Source: Mycobacterium nebraskense (GTDB taxonomy: Bacteria > Actinomycetota > Actinomycetes > Mycobacteriales > Mycobacteriaceae). Taken from it: a stretch of 64,000 nt of DNA. The stretch covers positions 1 to 64,000 of the forward strand of contig NZ_LQPH01000047.1 in assembly GCF_002102255.1 (NCBI RefSeq), in the 5' to 3' direction. Below the pieces are notes generated by a model. The model made no database searches and had not been told where the DNA came from. It worked only from the letters and a program-made list of their open reading frames with translations. Of the stretch, positions 46,395 to 54,633 are shown piece by piece (positions within the stretch are counted from its first letter, which is position 1; the number at the start of each line of letters is the position of its first letter). Made by a program: the position numbers and the translations under genes.

Positions 46395-46799
46395 ATGAGT
46401 GCGGAACTGGCAACAAGGTTGGTGACCCGGTTCGATGATGCGGTGACCCGCACTCGAGCAGCCCTGGCACAGCACGGATTCGGTGTAGTGACCGAAATCG
46501 ACATCAGAGCGAAACTGCAGGCGCAGCTCGGCGTGGAGATGGAGGATTACCTGATCCTCGGTGCATGCAATCCGGCTCTGGCGCATCGAGCCATCAATGT
46601 GGATCGAGAGATCGGGCTGCTGCTGCCGTGCAACATGTTGGTGCGCGCCGACCCGGGTGACCCGGGCACTGTGATCGTTGAGGCGATGGATCCCGGACTC
46701 CTGGTCGAGGTGATCGGCGAGCCGGCGCTCGTCATCATCGCCGACGAGGTCACCGAGAACCTGCGTGCTGCGATCGCTTCCCTGACCGAAAGCGATTGA
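46395..46799 (+). CDS. DUF302 protein
   Basis: A 134-residue protein with the DUF302 pattern: RFDDAVTRTRAALAQHGFGVVTEIDIRAKL, YLILGACNPALAHRAINVDREIGLLLPCNMLVR, then a C-terminal VEAMDPGLLVEVIG. The role of the fold is unknown; members occur beside redox and membrane-stress genes. It is co-directional with the protease. Its last 50 bases overlap the hydrogenase-maturation protease gene on the other strand, an unusual convergent overlap. Confidence 0.88.
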   Translation: MSAELATRLVTRFDDAVTRTRAALAQHGFGVVTEIDIRAKLQAQLGVEMEDYLILGACNPALAHRAINVDREIGLLLPCNMLVRADPGDPGTVIVEAMDPGLLVEVIGEPALVIIADEVTENLRAAIASLTESD

Positions 46800-47262
46800 T
46801 CTCGGCGGCCACCATGCCGACCACCACCGGCACGGCCCGGGCGACCCGCGGTGTCAGCCCGTCGCCAGAGCCGGTGTCCGCCGCCTCGACGGCGAACACC
46901 ATCGCCTCGTCGGGCGTCCGCCCAAGCGCTCGAGCCAGCGCATGGGTGCGGCCGAGATCGATGCTGTGCGAGCTCAATCCCTCGGCTTGGGTGGGCACCT
47001 CATCTAGCTGATAACGATGGATGCGGCCCGGAGTCGCCGGGGTGACGATCGCCGCGTCGATGATCACGGCCAGTGCGGCACCCGTCCACGCCTCGAGAAC
47101 ACCCATTGGTTCCGCAATACCTGTTGTCACCACAACGTTCGGCCACGCGAGATCGTCCATTGCGATCGCAGCGGCGACACCGACACCGTCGTCGCGCCGG
47201 TAACGGTTGCCGAGCCCGATAACGGCCACCCGGCCGGCGCTCGGTCCGTCATCCTCGGTCAT
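46750..47262 (-). CDS. hydrogenase maturation protease
   Basis: A 170-residue HycI/HybD-type endopeptidase that trims the C-terminus of the large subunit after nickel insertion. VIGLGNRYRRDDGVGVAAA carries the first nickel-binding acidic residue, VIIDAA the second Asp, and SSHSIDL the His. Start ATG 47262 overlaps the large-subunit stop by four bases. It is last gene of the hydrogenase operon. The last 50 bases overlap the DUF302 gene on the plus strand. The hypA-F accessory genes are not in the window. Confidence 0.88.
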   Translation of the reverse strand: MTEDDGPSAGRVAVIGLGNRYRRDDGVGVAAAIAMDDLAWPNVVVTTGIAEPMGVLEAWTGAALAVIIDAAIVTPATPGRIHRYQLDEVPTQAEGLSSHSIDLGRTHALARALGRTPDEAMVFAVEAADTGSGDGLTPRVARAVPVVVGMVAAEINRFRSGKRSQHAGSR

Positions 47263-48551
47263 CGTCGCTGCACCGTCAGCGTCAGGAAATGCGCCGAACA
47301 TGAAATGCACGGGTCGTAGCTGCGGATCAGCTGTTCGCACAGTTCGGTCAACGCGGCATCGTCGAGCGCAAGGTTGTCGGAAACCAGGCGGGCCAGATCG
47401 GCTTCGATGGCCCCCTGATTCTGCGAAGTCGGCGGGATGATCGTTGCGGCCGAGACCAGCCCCTCCTCGTCGATCCGGTATCGGTGATACAGCAGGCCGC
47501 GGGGCGCCTCGCTGACCCCGTGACCAACGGCGGCACGAGCCGGGACGGGGACGAACGGGCGTGACGGACGCTGATATTCGTCGATGATGCGCAGTGCTTC
47601 TTCGATCGCATAGACCACTTCAACCGCACGGACGATGATGCTGCGGAACGGGTTTCGGCATTCGCCTGACAGTCCGGCCCGGGCCGCCACTTGAGCGGCG
47701 ATCGGCGACAGCGCCGGCGCGTTCAGCGAGTACCGGGCCAGCGGACCGGTCAGGTGGCGACCGCCGTCGAGTGTCGCGTGCAGGGCGGTGGAGTACGGCA
47801 GCTGTGATTCGGCGACGTGCTCGGTGAAGTCGGCCACTCCGAAGGCCGGACCGGCGCTGCGCGCGATGTCGCCGTTCTCGATCGGGTAGGAGCCCGGCGC
47901 CGTGAGCGCCAAGAACTCGTGGTCGAGCTCGAGGTCGGGGAACTCGAACCCGGACACCCACTCGGCCGTCGCCACCGCGTCGTCCAGCGCGCGACGCAAC
48001 TGCTCTTCGATCGGCCCGAAGTCCGACCGTGTTGGGACGGAATAGAATCCGCCCAGTCGCACATTGACGGGATGGATCGCCCGGCCGCCGACGAATTCCA
48101 TCAGCCGGTTGCCCGCCTTCTTCAGCGACAGTCCCCGTTCGACGGTCTCGCGGTGGTCGCGTGCCATGCCGACGATGTCGGGGTAGCCGAGAAAGTCCGG
48201 CGCATGCAACAGGTAGATGTGCAGCGCATGGCTGTTGATCCATTCGCCGCAGTACAGCAACCGCCGCAACGCGACGAGCTCCTCATCCACCCGAACCCCG
48301 CAGGCGTCCTCGATCGCATTGCAGGCGCTGACCTGATAGGCGACCGGGCAGATGCCGCAGATTCGGGCCGTCAGGTCCGGCGGCTCGGTGTGGGCGCGCC
48401 CGCGCAAGAACGCCTCGAAGAACCGGGGCGGCTCATAGATGTTGAGCTGCACGCTGTCCAGCGCACCATCCTGCAGTGTGACGTGAAGTGCGCCTTCGCC
48501 TTCCACCCGGGTCAAGGCGCCGACGCTGAGTGTGCGGTCGGACGAATTCAC
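47259..48551 (-). CDS. hyhL: NiFe hydrogenase large subunit, group 3b type
   Basis: A 430-residue large subunit of the cytosolic bidirectional NADP-linked class. Proximal nickel motif RICGICP and distal motif DPCISC are both present, the distal followed by AHF as in CxxCxxH. The residues after it (LTLTVQRR) would be removed by the protease next door. It oxidises H2 or evolves it while recycling NADPH. M. smegmatis Hyh is a known relative that is induced by hypoxia. The gene overlaps its neighbours by four bases each. Confidence 0.93.
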   Translation of the reverse strand: MNSSDRTLSVGALTRVEGEGALHVTLQDGALDSVQLNIYEPPRFFEAFLRGRAHTEPPDLTARICGICPVAYQVSACNAIEDACGVRVDEELVALRRLLYCGEWINSHALHIYLLHAPDFLGYPDIVGMARDHRETVERGLSLKKAGNRLMEFVGGRAIHPVNVRLGGFYSVPTRSDFGPIEEQLRRALDDAVATAEWVSGFEFPDLELDHEFLALTAPGSYPIENGDIARSAGPAFGVADFTEHVAESQLPYSTALHATLDGGRHLTGPLARYSLNAPALSPIAAQVAARAGLSGECRNPFRSIIVRAVEVVYAIEEALRIIDEYQRPSRPFVPVPARAAVGHGVSEAPRGLLYHRYRIDEEGLVSAATIIPPTSQNQGAIEADLARLVSDNLALDDAALTELCEQLIRSYDPCISCSAHFLTLTVQRR

Positions 48552-49306
48552 GGCTCGCTCCGTTCGGCGGCGAACGTGGCGACGTTGAACGTCGAGAACA
48601 CCCGGTCGACGTCAGCGTCGGACATCCCGTCGCGGCGCAGCAGCGGGATCAACGTCGCGGTGCGCGGCACCGCGGACGGGCCGAAACAGCCATAGCAACC
48701 GCGATGATGGCTGGGGCACAACGCCCCGCAGCCAGCGTGGGTGACCGGACCCAGGCACGGAATCCCCTCGGCGACAACAACACACGTCACCCCGCGGAGT
48801 TTGCACTCGGTGCACACCGTCTTGGCCGGCAGACGCGGCTTGCGTCCGATCAGCAGGGCCGCCAGAGTGTCGAGCAGCTGGCCCCGGTCGATCGGGCAGC
48901 CCGGCAACTGGTAATCCACCTTGACGTGCGCCGATGCCGGCGTCGACGTCGCCAGCGTGTCAATGTATTCCGGCTTGGCATACACGACGGAGGCGAACTC
49001 GGTGACGTCGGCGAAGTTGCGCAACGCCTGCACTCCCCCGGCCGTGGCGCACGCCCCGATGGTGACCAACACCTTCGATTGCTGCCGAATCTCTTGAATG
49101 CGCTGCTCGTCGCGCCGAGTGGTGATCGAACCCTCGACCAGCGAGACGTCGTACGGGCCGGCGACGATCGCGCTGGACGCCTCGGCGAAGTGGGCGATCT
49201 GCACTTGGTCGGCGAGGGTGAGCAGCTCGTCCTCGCAGTCCAACAGGGTCAGTTGACAACCGTCGCACGAGGCGAACTTCCACACGGCCAGGGTCGGTCG
49301 GCTCAT
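48548..49306 (-). CDS. hyhS: NiFe hydrogenase small subunit
   Basis: A 252-residue small subunit. The proximal cluster begins SCDGCQLTLLDCED, with GACATAGG and QLPGCPI for the cluster loop, and a C-terminal CLGPVTHAGCGALCPSHHRGCYGCFGP carrying further cluster ligands. It has no Tat signal, which agrees with a cytosolic group 3 enzyme. ATG 49306 shares a base with the hyhG stop. The longer frame to 49834 runs over the FAD subunit and is a shadow. Confidence 0.93.
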   Translation of the reverse strand: MSRPTLAVWKFASCDGCQLTLLDCEDELLTLADQVQIAHFAEASSAIVAGPYDVSLVEGSITTRRDEQRIQEIRQQSKVLVTIGACATAGGVQALRNFADVTEFASVVYAKPEYIDTLATSTPASAHVKVDYQLPGCPIDRGQLLDTLAALLIGRKPRLPAKTVCTECKLRGVTCVVVAEGIPCLGPVTHAGCGALCPSHHRGCYGCFGPSAVPRTATLIPLLRRDGMSDADVDRVFSTFNVATFAAERSEP

Positions 49307-50160
49307 CAAAGCTCCTTCACCCGTAGCAGCGGCCCGGCGACGTCGTAGCCAACCACGGGGCCGTCGCGGCACAACAGCAGCGGCCCCAGCTGACAGTGAC
49401 CGCACAATGCCGCACCGCACTGCATGTTGCGCTCCAAAGAGACTCGGATATTCTCGGCCGCAACGCCTTTGGCAAGCAGGGCCTCCGCGCCGAACCGCAG
49501 CATCGGCTCGGGTCCGCACAGGAATGCGGTCGTCCGATCGGGATCCAGGACGAGCCGCCTCAGCGGCTCGGTGACCAGGCCGACGTCGCCGTCCCAGCCC
49601 GGCGTCTTGGCGTCGACGATCAAATGCAAGTCGATCTGCGGGTCCTGCGACCACTTTTCGAGCTGAGCGGCGAAGACGAAGTCGGCCTGCGACCGGGCGC
49701 CCACGATGAGCATCACCTTGCCGTAGCGTGACCGCTCCGCCAGCACCCCGAGTATCGCCGGGCGCAATGGGCACAGGCCGACGCCGCCGGCGACCATGAC
49801 CAAATCCCGCCCGATGGCTTCCGTCAACCCCCACGTGGTGCCGAACGGGCCCCGGACCCCGATGATGGTTCCCGGCTGCGCGTCGTGCAGGGCGCGGCTC
49901 ACCGCGCCGACCGCGCGGATCGTATGCGTGATCGAACCGTCGGTGACCGTCGGATCACCGCTGATCGAAATCGCGGCCTCGCCGACGCCGAATGCGTAGA
50001 GCATCATGAACTCTCCGGGTTGCGGTGCGCGCAACACCTCGCCGAGCGGTTCCAGGCACAGGGTCGCGGAGTCGGGGCTTTCGACGACGCGACTGCGCAC
50101 CCGGTAGGGGTTCGGCGCCATCACCGGCGGCGGTGCCACGGCGCACGCCGCGTCAGTCAT
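49306..50160 (-). CDS. hyhG: hydrogenase FAD/NAD(P)-binding subunit
   Basis: A 284-residue ferredoxin-reductase-like subunit. The FAD domain starts MAPNPYRVRSRVVES; MVAGGVGLCPLRP is the NAD(P)-binding loop; FLCGPEPML precedes a C-terminal 2Fe-2S motif with Cys in MQCGAALCGHC and LLLC. It links the cluster chain to NADP(H). It overlaps the upstream hyhB gene by eight bases. Confidence 0.92.
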   Translation of the reverse strand: MTDAACAVAPPPVMAPNPYRVRSRVVESPDSATLCLEPLGEVLRAPQPGEFMMLYAFGVGEAAISISGDPTVTDGSITHTIRAVGAVSRALHDAQPGTIIGVRGPFGTTWGLTEAIGRDLVMVAGGVGLCPLRPAILGVLAERSRYGKVMLIVGARSQADFVFAAQLEKWSQDPQIDLHLIVDAKTPGWDGDVGLVTEPLRRLVLDPDRTTAFLCGPEPMLRFGAEALLAKGVAAENIRVSLERNMQCGAALCGHCQLGPLLLCRDGPVVGYDVAGPLLRVKEL

Positions 50161-51277
50161 CGCGGGCCATCTTGTTCATTTCCTCGGTGATGTCGATGCC
50201 GGTGGGACACCAGGCAATGCACCGCCCGCAGCCGACACACCCCGACATGTCGAACTGGTCGTGCCAGGTGCCGAGTTTATGGGTCAGCCAATGCCGGTAC
50301 CGCGAGGAGCCGGACTGGCGGACGCTGCCGCCGCCGTGGATGTAGGTGAAATCGGGCTCAAAACACGACGCCCAGTGCTGCCAGCGCTCCGCATGCTCGC
50401 CCGTCAGATCGCTGACGTCTTCGGTGCTGGTGCAGAAGCAGGTTGGGCACACCATCGTGCAGTTGCCACACGTCAGGCAACGACTGGCGACCTCGTCCCA
50501 CTGCGGCGACTCGCGCGAACGAACCAGCAAGTCGCGCAGATCCATATCCGGCATCTGGCGACCCATCCGATGCGACGCTTCCTGGACTGCGGCGCGCGCG
50601 GAACCGACCTCCGTGTCGTCGGCAACCCGATGCGGAACGGCCGCGAGCACCTCGGCACCCTCTTGGGTGCCCACCTCGACCACATAGGTCGCGCCATCAC
50701 CGTCGAGTCGCTCGGTCAAGGCCAAGTCATATCCCGGTCCGGCGGCGGGGCCGGTGCCCATCGAGGCGCAGAAGCACAGCCCGCCCGGCTCTGTGCAATT
50801 GACTGCCACCACAAAGATCTGCCGATGCCGACGGACAAAGGAGTTGTCGGGGGACTGGCCACGGCCAAGGACCCGGTCAAGCGTCGCGATCGCGGCCAGG
50901 TCACACCCACGCACTCCGAGGAAGGCGTACCGCGGAACCTCCTCGTCCGACTCGGCACTGCTGAAACCATCCCGGGTGCCGGTCCACAGCCGGCGCCGTG
51001 GTGGGTGCAAGAACTGCTTCCATGACTGCGGCCCGGACGAGTGCCCGAACGCCGCGTCGTCATCGCGCCGGCGCACCCGATAGTGCCCGGGAGCCACGTC
51101 GACGCCCCACCCCCGCGGCAGGTCCGCGGCGGACTGCAGTTGATCGAGGACGATCGCGTTGTCCCGCAAGGTTGGACCGATGACGCGGTATCCGCGCTCG
51201 ATCAGGACCTCGACAAGGCGGTGCAGCCCGGCGGTGTCGAACGATGCGGCACCGGAATTCTCGCCGTTTCCGCTCAT
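50153..51277 (-). CDS. hyhB: hydrogenase 4Fe-4S ferredoxin subunit
   Basis: A 374-residue subunit with two C-terminal 4Fe-4S motifs (CLTCGNCTMVCPTCFC and CVGCGRCIAWCPTG). An N-terminal sulfhydrogenase beta-subunit-type domain follows the FLGVRGCDLAAIATLDRVL and NCTEPGGLCFCASMGTGP pattern. It carries electrons between hyhG and the small subunit. ATG 51277 (MSGNGENSG) is preferred over longer forms; it starts 59 bases behind the Rv1733c-like gene, so it is part of that operon. Confidence 0.9.
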   Translation of the reverse strand: MSGNGENSGAASFDTAGLHRLVEVLIERGYRVIGPTLRDNAIVLDQLQSAADLPRGWGVDVAPGHYRVRRRDDDAAFGHSSGPQSWKQFLHPPRRRLWTGTRDGFSSAESDEEVPRYAFLGVRGCDLAAIATLDRVLGRGQSPDNSFVRRHRQIFVVAVNCTEPGGLCFCASMGTGPAAGPGYDLALTERLDGDGATYVVEVGTQEGAEVLAAVPHRVADDTEVGSARAAVQEASHRMGRQMPDMDLRDLLVRSRESPQWDEVASRCLTCGNCTMVCPTCFCTSTEDVSDLTGEHAERWQHWASCFEPDFTYIHGGGSVRQSGSSRYRHWLTHKLGTWHDQFDMSGCVGCGRCIAWCPTGIDITEEMNKMARDD

Positions 51278-51336
51278 CGACACATCATCCGCCGGTTCGA
51301 TTGTGCTGTATAGGGGTTTGGCCGCGGGGTCACTGG

Positions 51337-51900
51337 CTACGAGGCCTCCGCGAGGAACTTGATGTCGCGCTCCCATAGGGCGTCACGGGCCCGATCCAGC
51401 CGCGACTGGACGACGGCTACAAGTGCCGCCATCACCAGGGTCACCGCCAGCGCTGTCACCACCGCCACCCCGACCGCCTCGCCCGCGGCGAGCCAGGTCG
51501 GGGTGGGTGGAACCACCGGATTGCCGTCCCCGTCCACCCAGATTTCGATGGTCCCGCCCGCCTTGGCATGCTCCATGAGTTCCAGTGTTCCTCGGCGCTC
51601 CCCATTCGGTCCCGGCCACTTCGCCTGCACGACAGTCACACCCAAATCCTCGACTCGGGCGTCGGCAACCGTTGCCATCACGCGGTGCCGTTGGTGCGCC
51701 TCTTGTGTGTACACGCGATCCCGCGCACCGTAGGTCACCGCGCCGACCACGCCCGCGACGGGAACTGCGACCAGGGACACGACAAGCGCGACCAGGATGA
51801 CCAAGGCCTCGATGCGGTCCGTGCGCCGGAGCAACGGATTGCGGCCGAGAACGCGAGCGACACGCCAGCAGCGTGGGTCCAACGTGAACGTCTCCATCAT
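51337..51900 (-). CDS. Rv1733c-family membrane protein
   Basis: A 187-residue protein. Two membrane helices (ALVILVALVVSLVAVPVAGVV and GVAVVTALAVTLVMAALVAVV) flank an exported loop, RDRVYTQEAHQRHRVMATV to TWLAAGE. It matches the dormancy antigen Rv1733c in layout and in RVLGRNPLLRRTDRIEA. The function is unknown. Start ATG 51900 (MMETF) or 51897; it is 38 bases after the Rv3131-like gene. Confidence 0.85.
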   Translation of the reverse strand: MMETFTLDPRCWRVARVLGRNPLLRRTDRIEALVILVALVVSLVAVPVAGVVGAVTYGARDRVYTQEAHQRHRVMATVADARVEDLGVTVVQAKWPGPNGERRGTLELMEHAKAGGTIEIWVDGDGNPVVPPTPTWLAAGEAVGVAVVTALAVTLVMAALVAVVQSRLDRARDALWERDIKFLAEAS

Positions 51901-51938
51901 GTCCTCTGCGCCGCAACCGTTTCGGTGGATTCGTCGTT

Positions 51939-52937
51939 TCAGTGGACGACCTGGTGCTCGTGATGGGTCATCCACTCGACGAAGTCCGAGAGCTCGCGCC
52001 GCGGTGTCGCCGGCAAGGGATCCGCGTTGATGGGTGCCCAGCCCACCCGGAGCAGCATCTGGGGATAGCTGCTGTCGCCGAAGATGTCGGACTGGACCGC
52101 CGCGCGCGTTTCGGGCGTCTCCAACGGTTCGGTGACCGGGCAGCTGGCCAGCCCGAGTGACGTCGCGGTGAGGAGCACGACGCTGGTTGCCTCCCCGGCG
52201 CGCAGCTGGGCCAGGCGGTCGTCGTTGCGGGTCCCCAGTGCAAGGACGACGGCGCTGTCGTCGGCCGATGACGTATCCGGCGGCATCGGCAGCACCGGGC
52301 CCGCGAAGAGCCGACCCGGAATCTTCGCCGTCGGATCCGGTGCGGGCGTGTTGCGCGCGGGAACGCCGGCAACCGACGCGTAGCGGCCACTCCACTCCGT
52401 GAGCTCGGCGAGGTAATCCTGGTTCAAGTGATCTTGAACGGATTGAGCAACGATCTTCCGCAGGTTGTCGAGGTCTTCGACTTGGCACAGCGTTACGCCG
52501 TTTCGGGCCGCCCGCGCCGCCATCAGGCCGACATCGCCCACGGGCACCGGCCAGGAGCTGTAGTAGCGCCGGTCGGTTCGCCGCCGCGGTATCGCGGCGG
52601 CCAGCGCTATGTCGACGGAGTCGGCACGGTGCCGTGAAAGTTCGATTGCCGCAAGGTGGCTGGGGTCGGCGGGATTCGGGAGCCGGGTCACCTTGGAAAG
52701 CCACCCGACCGCCGCGAGCGCGACGACGCAGTGATGCAGGGCCGCACCGCAACTCAATATGAGGTCCCGCCCATCCGGGTCGGTGTTGGGCAGTTGCCGG
52801 CTCGCGTCGGAGTAAAGATGCAGACTCGCCGCGTCCACCCGCCACCGCCAGGGTTGGGTGTTGTGTACCGAAGGTGCCCGAGATGCCAAACTCAGAACCG
52901 TCCGAACCGTGCCGGCATCCGGTAAACGGGTGTTCAT
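51939..52937 (-). CDS. Acg-family nitroreductase-like protein (Rv3131-like)
   Basis: A 332-residue protein matching Rv3131 over its whole length: RAPSVHNTQPWRWRV, AAIPRRRTDRRYYSSWPVP, SGRYASVAGVPARN and YPQMLLRVGWAPINADPLPATPRREL. In M. tuberculosis it is beside tgs1 and dosR; here it leads the hydrogenase operon. It is likely an FMN protein. A DosR box lies 88 bases upstream, directly behind the 85-residue gene. Confidence 0.92.
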   Translation of the reverse strand: MNTRLPDAGTVRTVLSLASRAPSVHNTQPWRWRVDAASLHLYSDASRQLPNTDPDGRDLILSCGAALHHCVVALAAVGWLSKVTRLPNPADPSHLAAIELSRHRADSVDIALAAAIPRRRTDRRYYSSWPVPVGDVGLMAARAARNGVTLCQVEDLDNLRKIVAQSVQDHLNQDYLAELTEWSGRYASVAGVPARNTPAPDPTAKIPGRLFAGPVLPMPPDTSSADDSAVVLALGTRNDDRLAQLRAGEATSVVLLTATSLGLASCPVTEPLETPETRAAVQSDIFGDSSYPQMLLRVGWAPINADPLPATPRRELSDFVEWMTHHEHQVVH

Positions 52938-53018
52938 GGCGGTCGTTCCCTTCGGTATTGCGTCGTCTTGTCTACGATTGCGGATTCCTACCGGCCCCGC
53001 GAGAGCCTGACGGCTCTA

Positions 53019-53039
53019 GCCCAAAGGACTTTGGGCCAA
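53019..53039. promoter_or_regulatory. DosR box inside an 18-bp inverted repeat
   Basis: Arms GCCCAAAG and CTTTGGGC (53019-53026 and 53029-53036) are exact reverse complements around GA. The DosR-like sequence AGGACTTTGGGCCAA covers 53025-53039. A second hairpin, AGAGCC-TGAC-GGCTCT, is at 53002-53017. It would drive Rv3131-like, Rv1733c-like and hydrogenase genes. Confidence 0.65.
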
Positions 53040-53047
53040 TTGCGCAG

Positions 53048-53305
53048 CTACGCGGCCACCGCGATGGCCACATCGACGGACAGCTGATCGCCGATGACAT
53101 AGGCGGCCGACCAGTCGCCGACGCACGCTGCCCGTGCCAGCTCGGCGGGCAGGGGGCTGTGGACGCCCAGCTCCGCCAGCCATGTCGACACGATGGGCGC
53201 GATCTCATGACCGGGCACCCGGACGGTACGTCCGCCGTGTAGTCGATCGGTAACGCGGTACATCGTCGCGGCCGGCACGTCTCGCAGGTGGTGGCGTAGG
53301 AACAT
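53048..53305 (-). CDS. small conserved mycobacterial protein
   Basis: An 85-residue protein: MFLRHHLRDVPAATMYRVTD, then GGRTVRVPGHEIAPIVSTWL and an acidic YVIGDQLSVDVAIAVAA end. No catalytic motif. I believe similar short proteins occur in mycobacterial dormancy loci but cannot name the family. GGAGG lies five bases before ATG 53305. Its leader shares the 13-mer TTCATCCGACCAC with the hspX promoter region. Confidence 0.72.
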   Translation of the reverse strand: MFLRHHLRDVPAATMYRVTDRLHGGRTVRVPGHEIAPIVSTWLAELGVHSPLPAELARAACVGDWSAAYVIGDQLSVDVAIAVAA

Positions 53306-53354
53306 CACAGCCTCCTCGGTCGAGCTTGGAATTCATCCGACCACGTCCCCGCTC

Positions 53355-53369
53355 CGGCCCACAGGGCCG
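53355..53369. promoter_or_regulatory. inverted repeat between the antiporter and the 85-residue gene
   Basis: Arms CGGCCC and GGGCCG with ACA between them. It lies 50 bases before the small gene and 24 after the antiporter stop; either an operator or a terminator. Confidence 0.35.
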
Positions 53370-53392
53370 AATGCAACCGGACGGTGAGTGCT

Positions 53393-54577
53393 TCAGTCGT
53401 GCTTTGCAGGGTGCGGAGGTCCCGCGGCGGAAGGGCCGTTGGTCACCTGGTTCCGCGACGCGAACGCGCCCGCGATCGAGGTGGCGCCGATGGTCAGCAA
53501 GGCGCCGAACATCAACGCGGACGCTTCGCCGGCGACCAGGAGGTGTTCCTGGGTGCCGATGGTGGCCGCGGCCACCGGCACACCGAGCTGGGCGGCCGAG
53601 AGCACCGCCAGGGTCAGCGGTTGGCCGAGCAGCCTGCCGGCGCAGTGCGCCAGCACGGCGCCGAGCCCCAGCCCCACGCCGAGCAGGATGAGTTTCGGGT
53701 GCGAAATCAGCTCGCGTACCTGTAGTGAAGCGCCCAGCCAGACGAAGAACAGCGGGCTGAAGAACCCTTCCGTGATCCCGAATAGCTGGCGTGCCAGCCG
53801 TCGCGGTTGACCGACCAGGCCGACCACCAGGCCCACCGCGAAGCCCGCCAGCATGACGGAGACGTGCGTGCTCATGGCGAGCGCCGCCAGGGCGAACAGC
53901 ACGATGAGGTTGGTGCGCAATTCCAGCGCGAACCGGCGGTTCTCGGAGTAGACGTGCATGCGGCGGCGCCAGCCCTTGGCGTCGGATTGGCGCAGCAGCA
54001 CGTAGAACACCGCCGCGCAGCTCGCCACCGCCAGCGCGCCCAGCGCGGCGGTGGGCGCGTGTTGCAGGTCAATCACCAACGGCAGCAGGATAATACAGGC
54101 GGCGTCGGCGACCGCGATCTGCGCGGTGACGGCAATCACCTGCGGCCCCTTCAACCGCAGGGAATCGATCACCGGCAGCGCCAACGCCGCCGACGACGAG
54201 GCCATGAGCACCGCGTACATCGCCGCGTGGCCGGTTCCGAAGGCCGCCGCCAGCCCGGCGCCGAGCGCCACCGCGACGGCGCCGGCCAGCGCCGCCCGCG
54301 CCAGCGCCTGCAGTAGCGACGAGCGCAACGCGCCGGCACCGACCGGGACGTGGGTGCCCACGACGAACATGACCAACGCGAAACCGATGTTGGCGAGCAC
54401 CTGCAACGTCGGGTTGGTGACATCGACGACGCCGAACCCGGTCCGGCCGACGACGAGGCCCGCGATCAGTTCACCGATGATCACCGGTATCCGAAGGCGC
54501 GGCAGCGCGGCCAACAGCGGACCGGCCAAGCCGATGGCGGTCAGTAGCGCCAGGGTGTGGAAGCCAAACCCCGGCAC
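53393..54577 (-). CDS. cation/proton antiporter (CPA2 family)
   Basis: A 394-residue protein of about 12 membrane segments with IPVIIGELIAGLVVGRTGFG, NIGFALVMFVVGTHV and AVLMASSSAALALPVIDSL, the KefB/NapA-type core with paired polar residues in helices 4-5. It exchanges Na+ or K+ for H+. No RCK/TrkA-N regulatory domain is present. GTG 54577 has GGAGGG ten bases upstream; ATG 54610 is the alternative. It is a single gene whose product may be outside the DosR group. Confidence 0.84.
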   Translation of the reverse strand: MPGFGFHTLALLTAIGLAGPLLAALPRLRIPVIIGELIAGLVVGRTGFGVVDVTNPTLQVLANIGFALVMFVVGTHVPVGAGALRSSLLQALARAALAGAVAVALGAGLAAAFGTGHAAMYAVLMASSSAALALPVIDSLRLKGPQVIAVTAQIAVADAACIILLPLVIDLQHAPTAALGALAVASCAAVFYVLLRQSDAKGWRRRMHVYSENRRFALELRTNLIVLFALAALAMSTHVSVMLAGFAVGLVVGLVGQPRRLARQLFGITEGFFSPLFFVWLGASLQVRELISHPKLILLGVGLGLGAVLAHCAGRLLGQPLTLAVLSAAQLGVPVAAATIGTQEHLLVAGEASALMFGALLTIGATSIAGAFASRNQVTNGPSAAGPPHPAKHD

Positions 54578-54633
54578 GTCAGCGGTCCCTCCACGCCAGC
54601 ACGAAGACATTCTGCATTCTTCGCGGCGCAGTT

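Noticed and set aside
48548-49834. 428-residue form of the hydrogenase small subunit
   Set aside because: The extension covers hyhG in another frame; MSRPTLAVWKFASCDGC at 49306 is the true N-terminus.
51311-51325. AGGGGTTTGGCCGCG as a DosR box before hyhB
   Set aside because: It lacks one base of spacing and the GGGAC arm; hyhB is more simply explained as part of the upstream operon.
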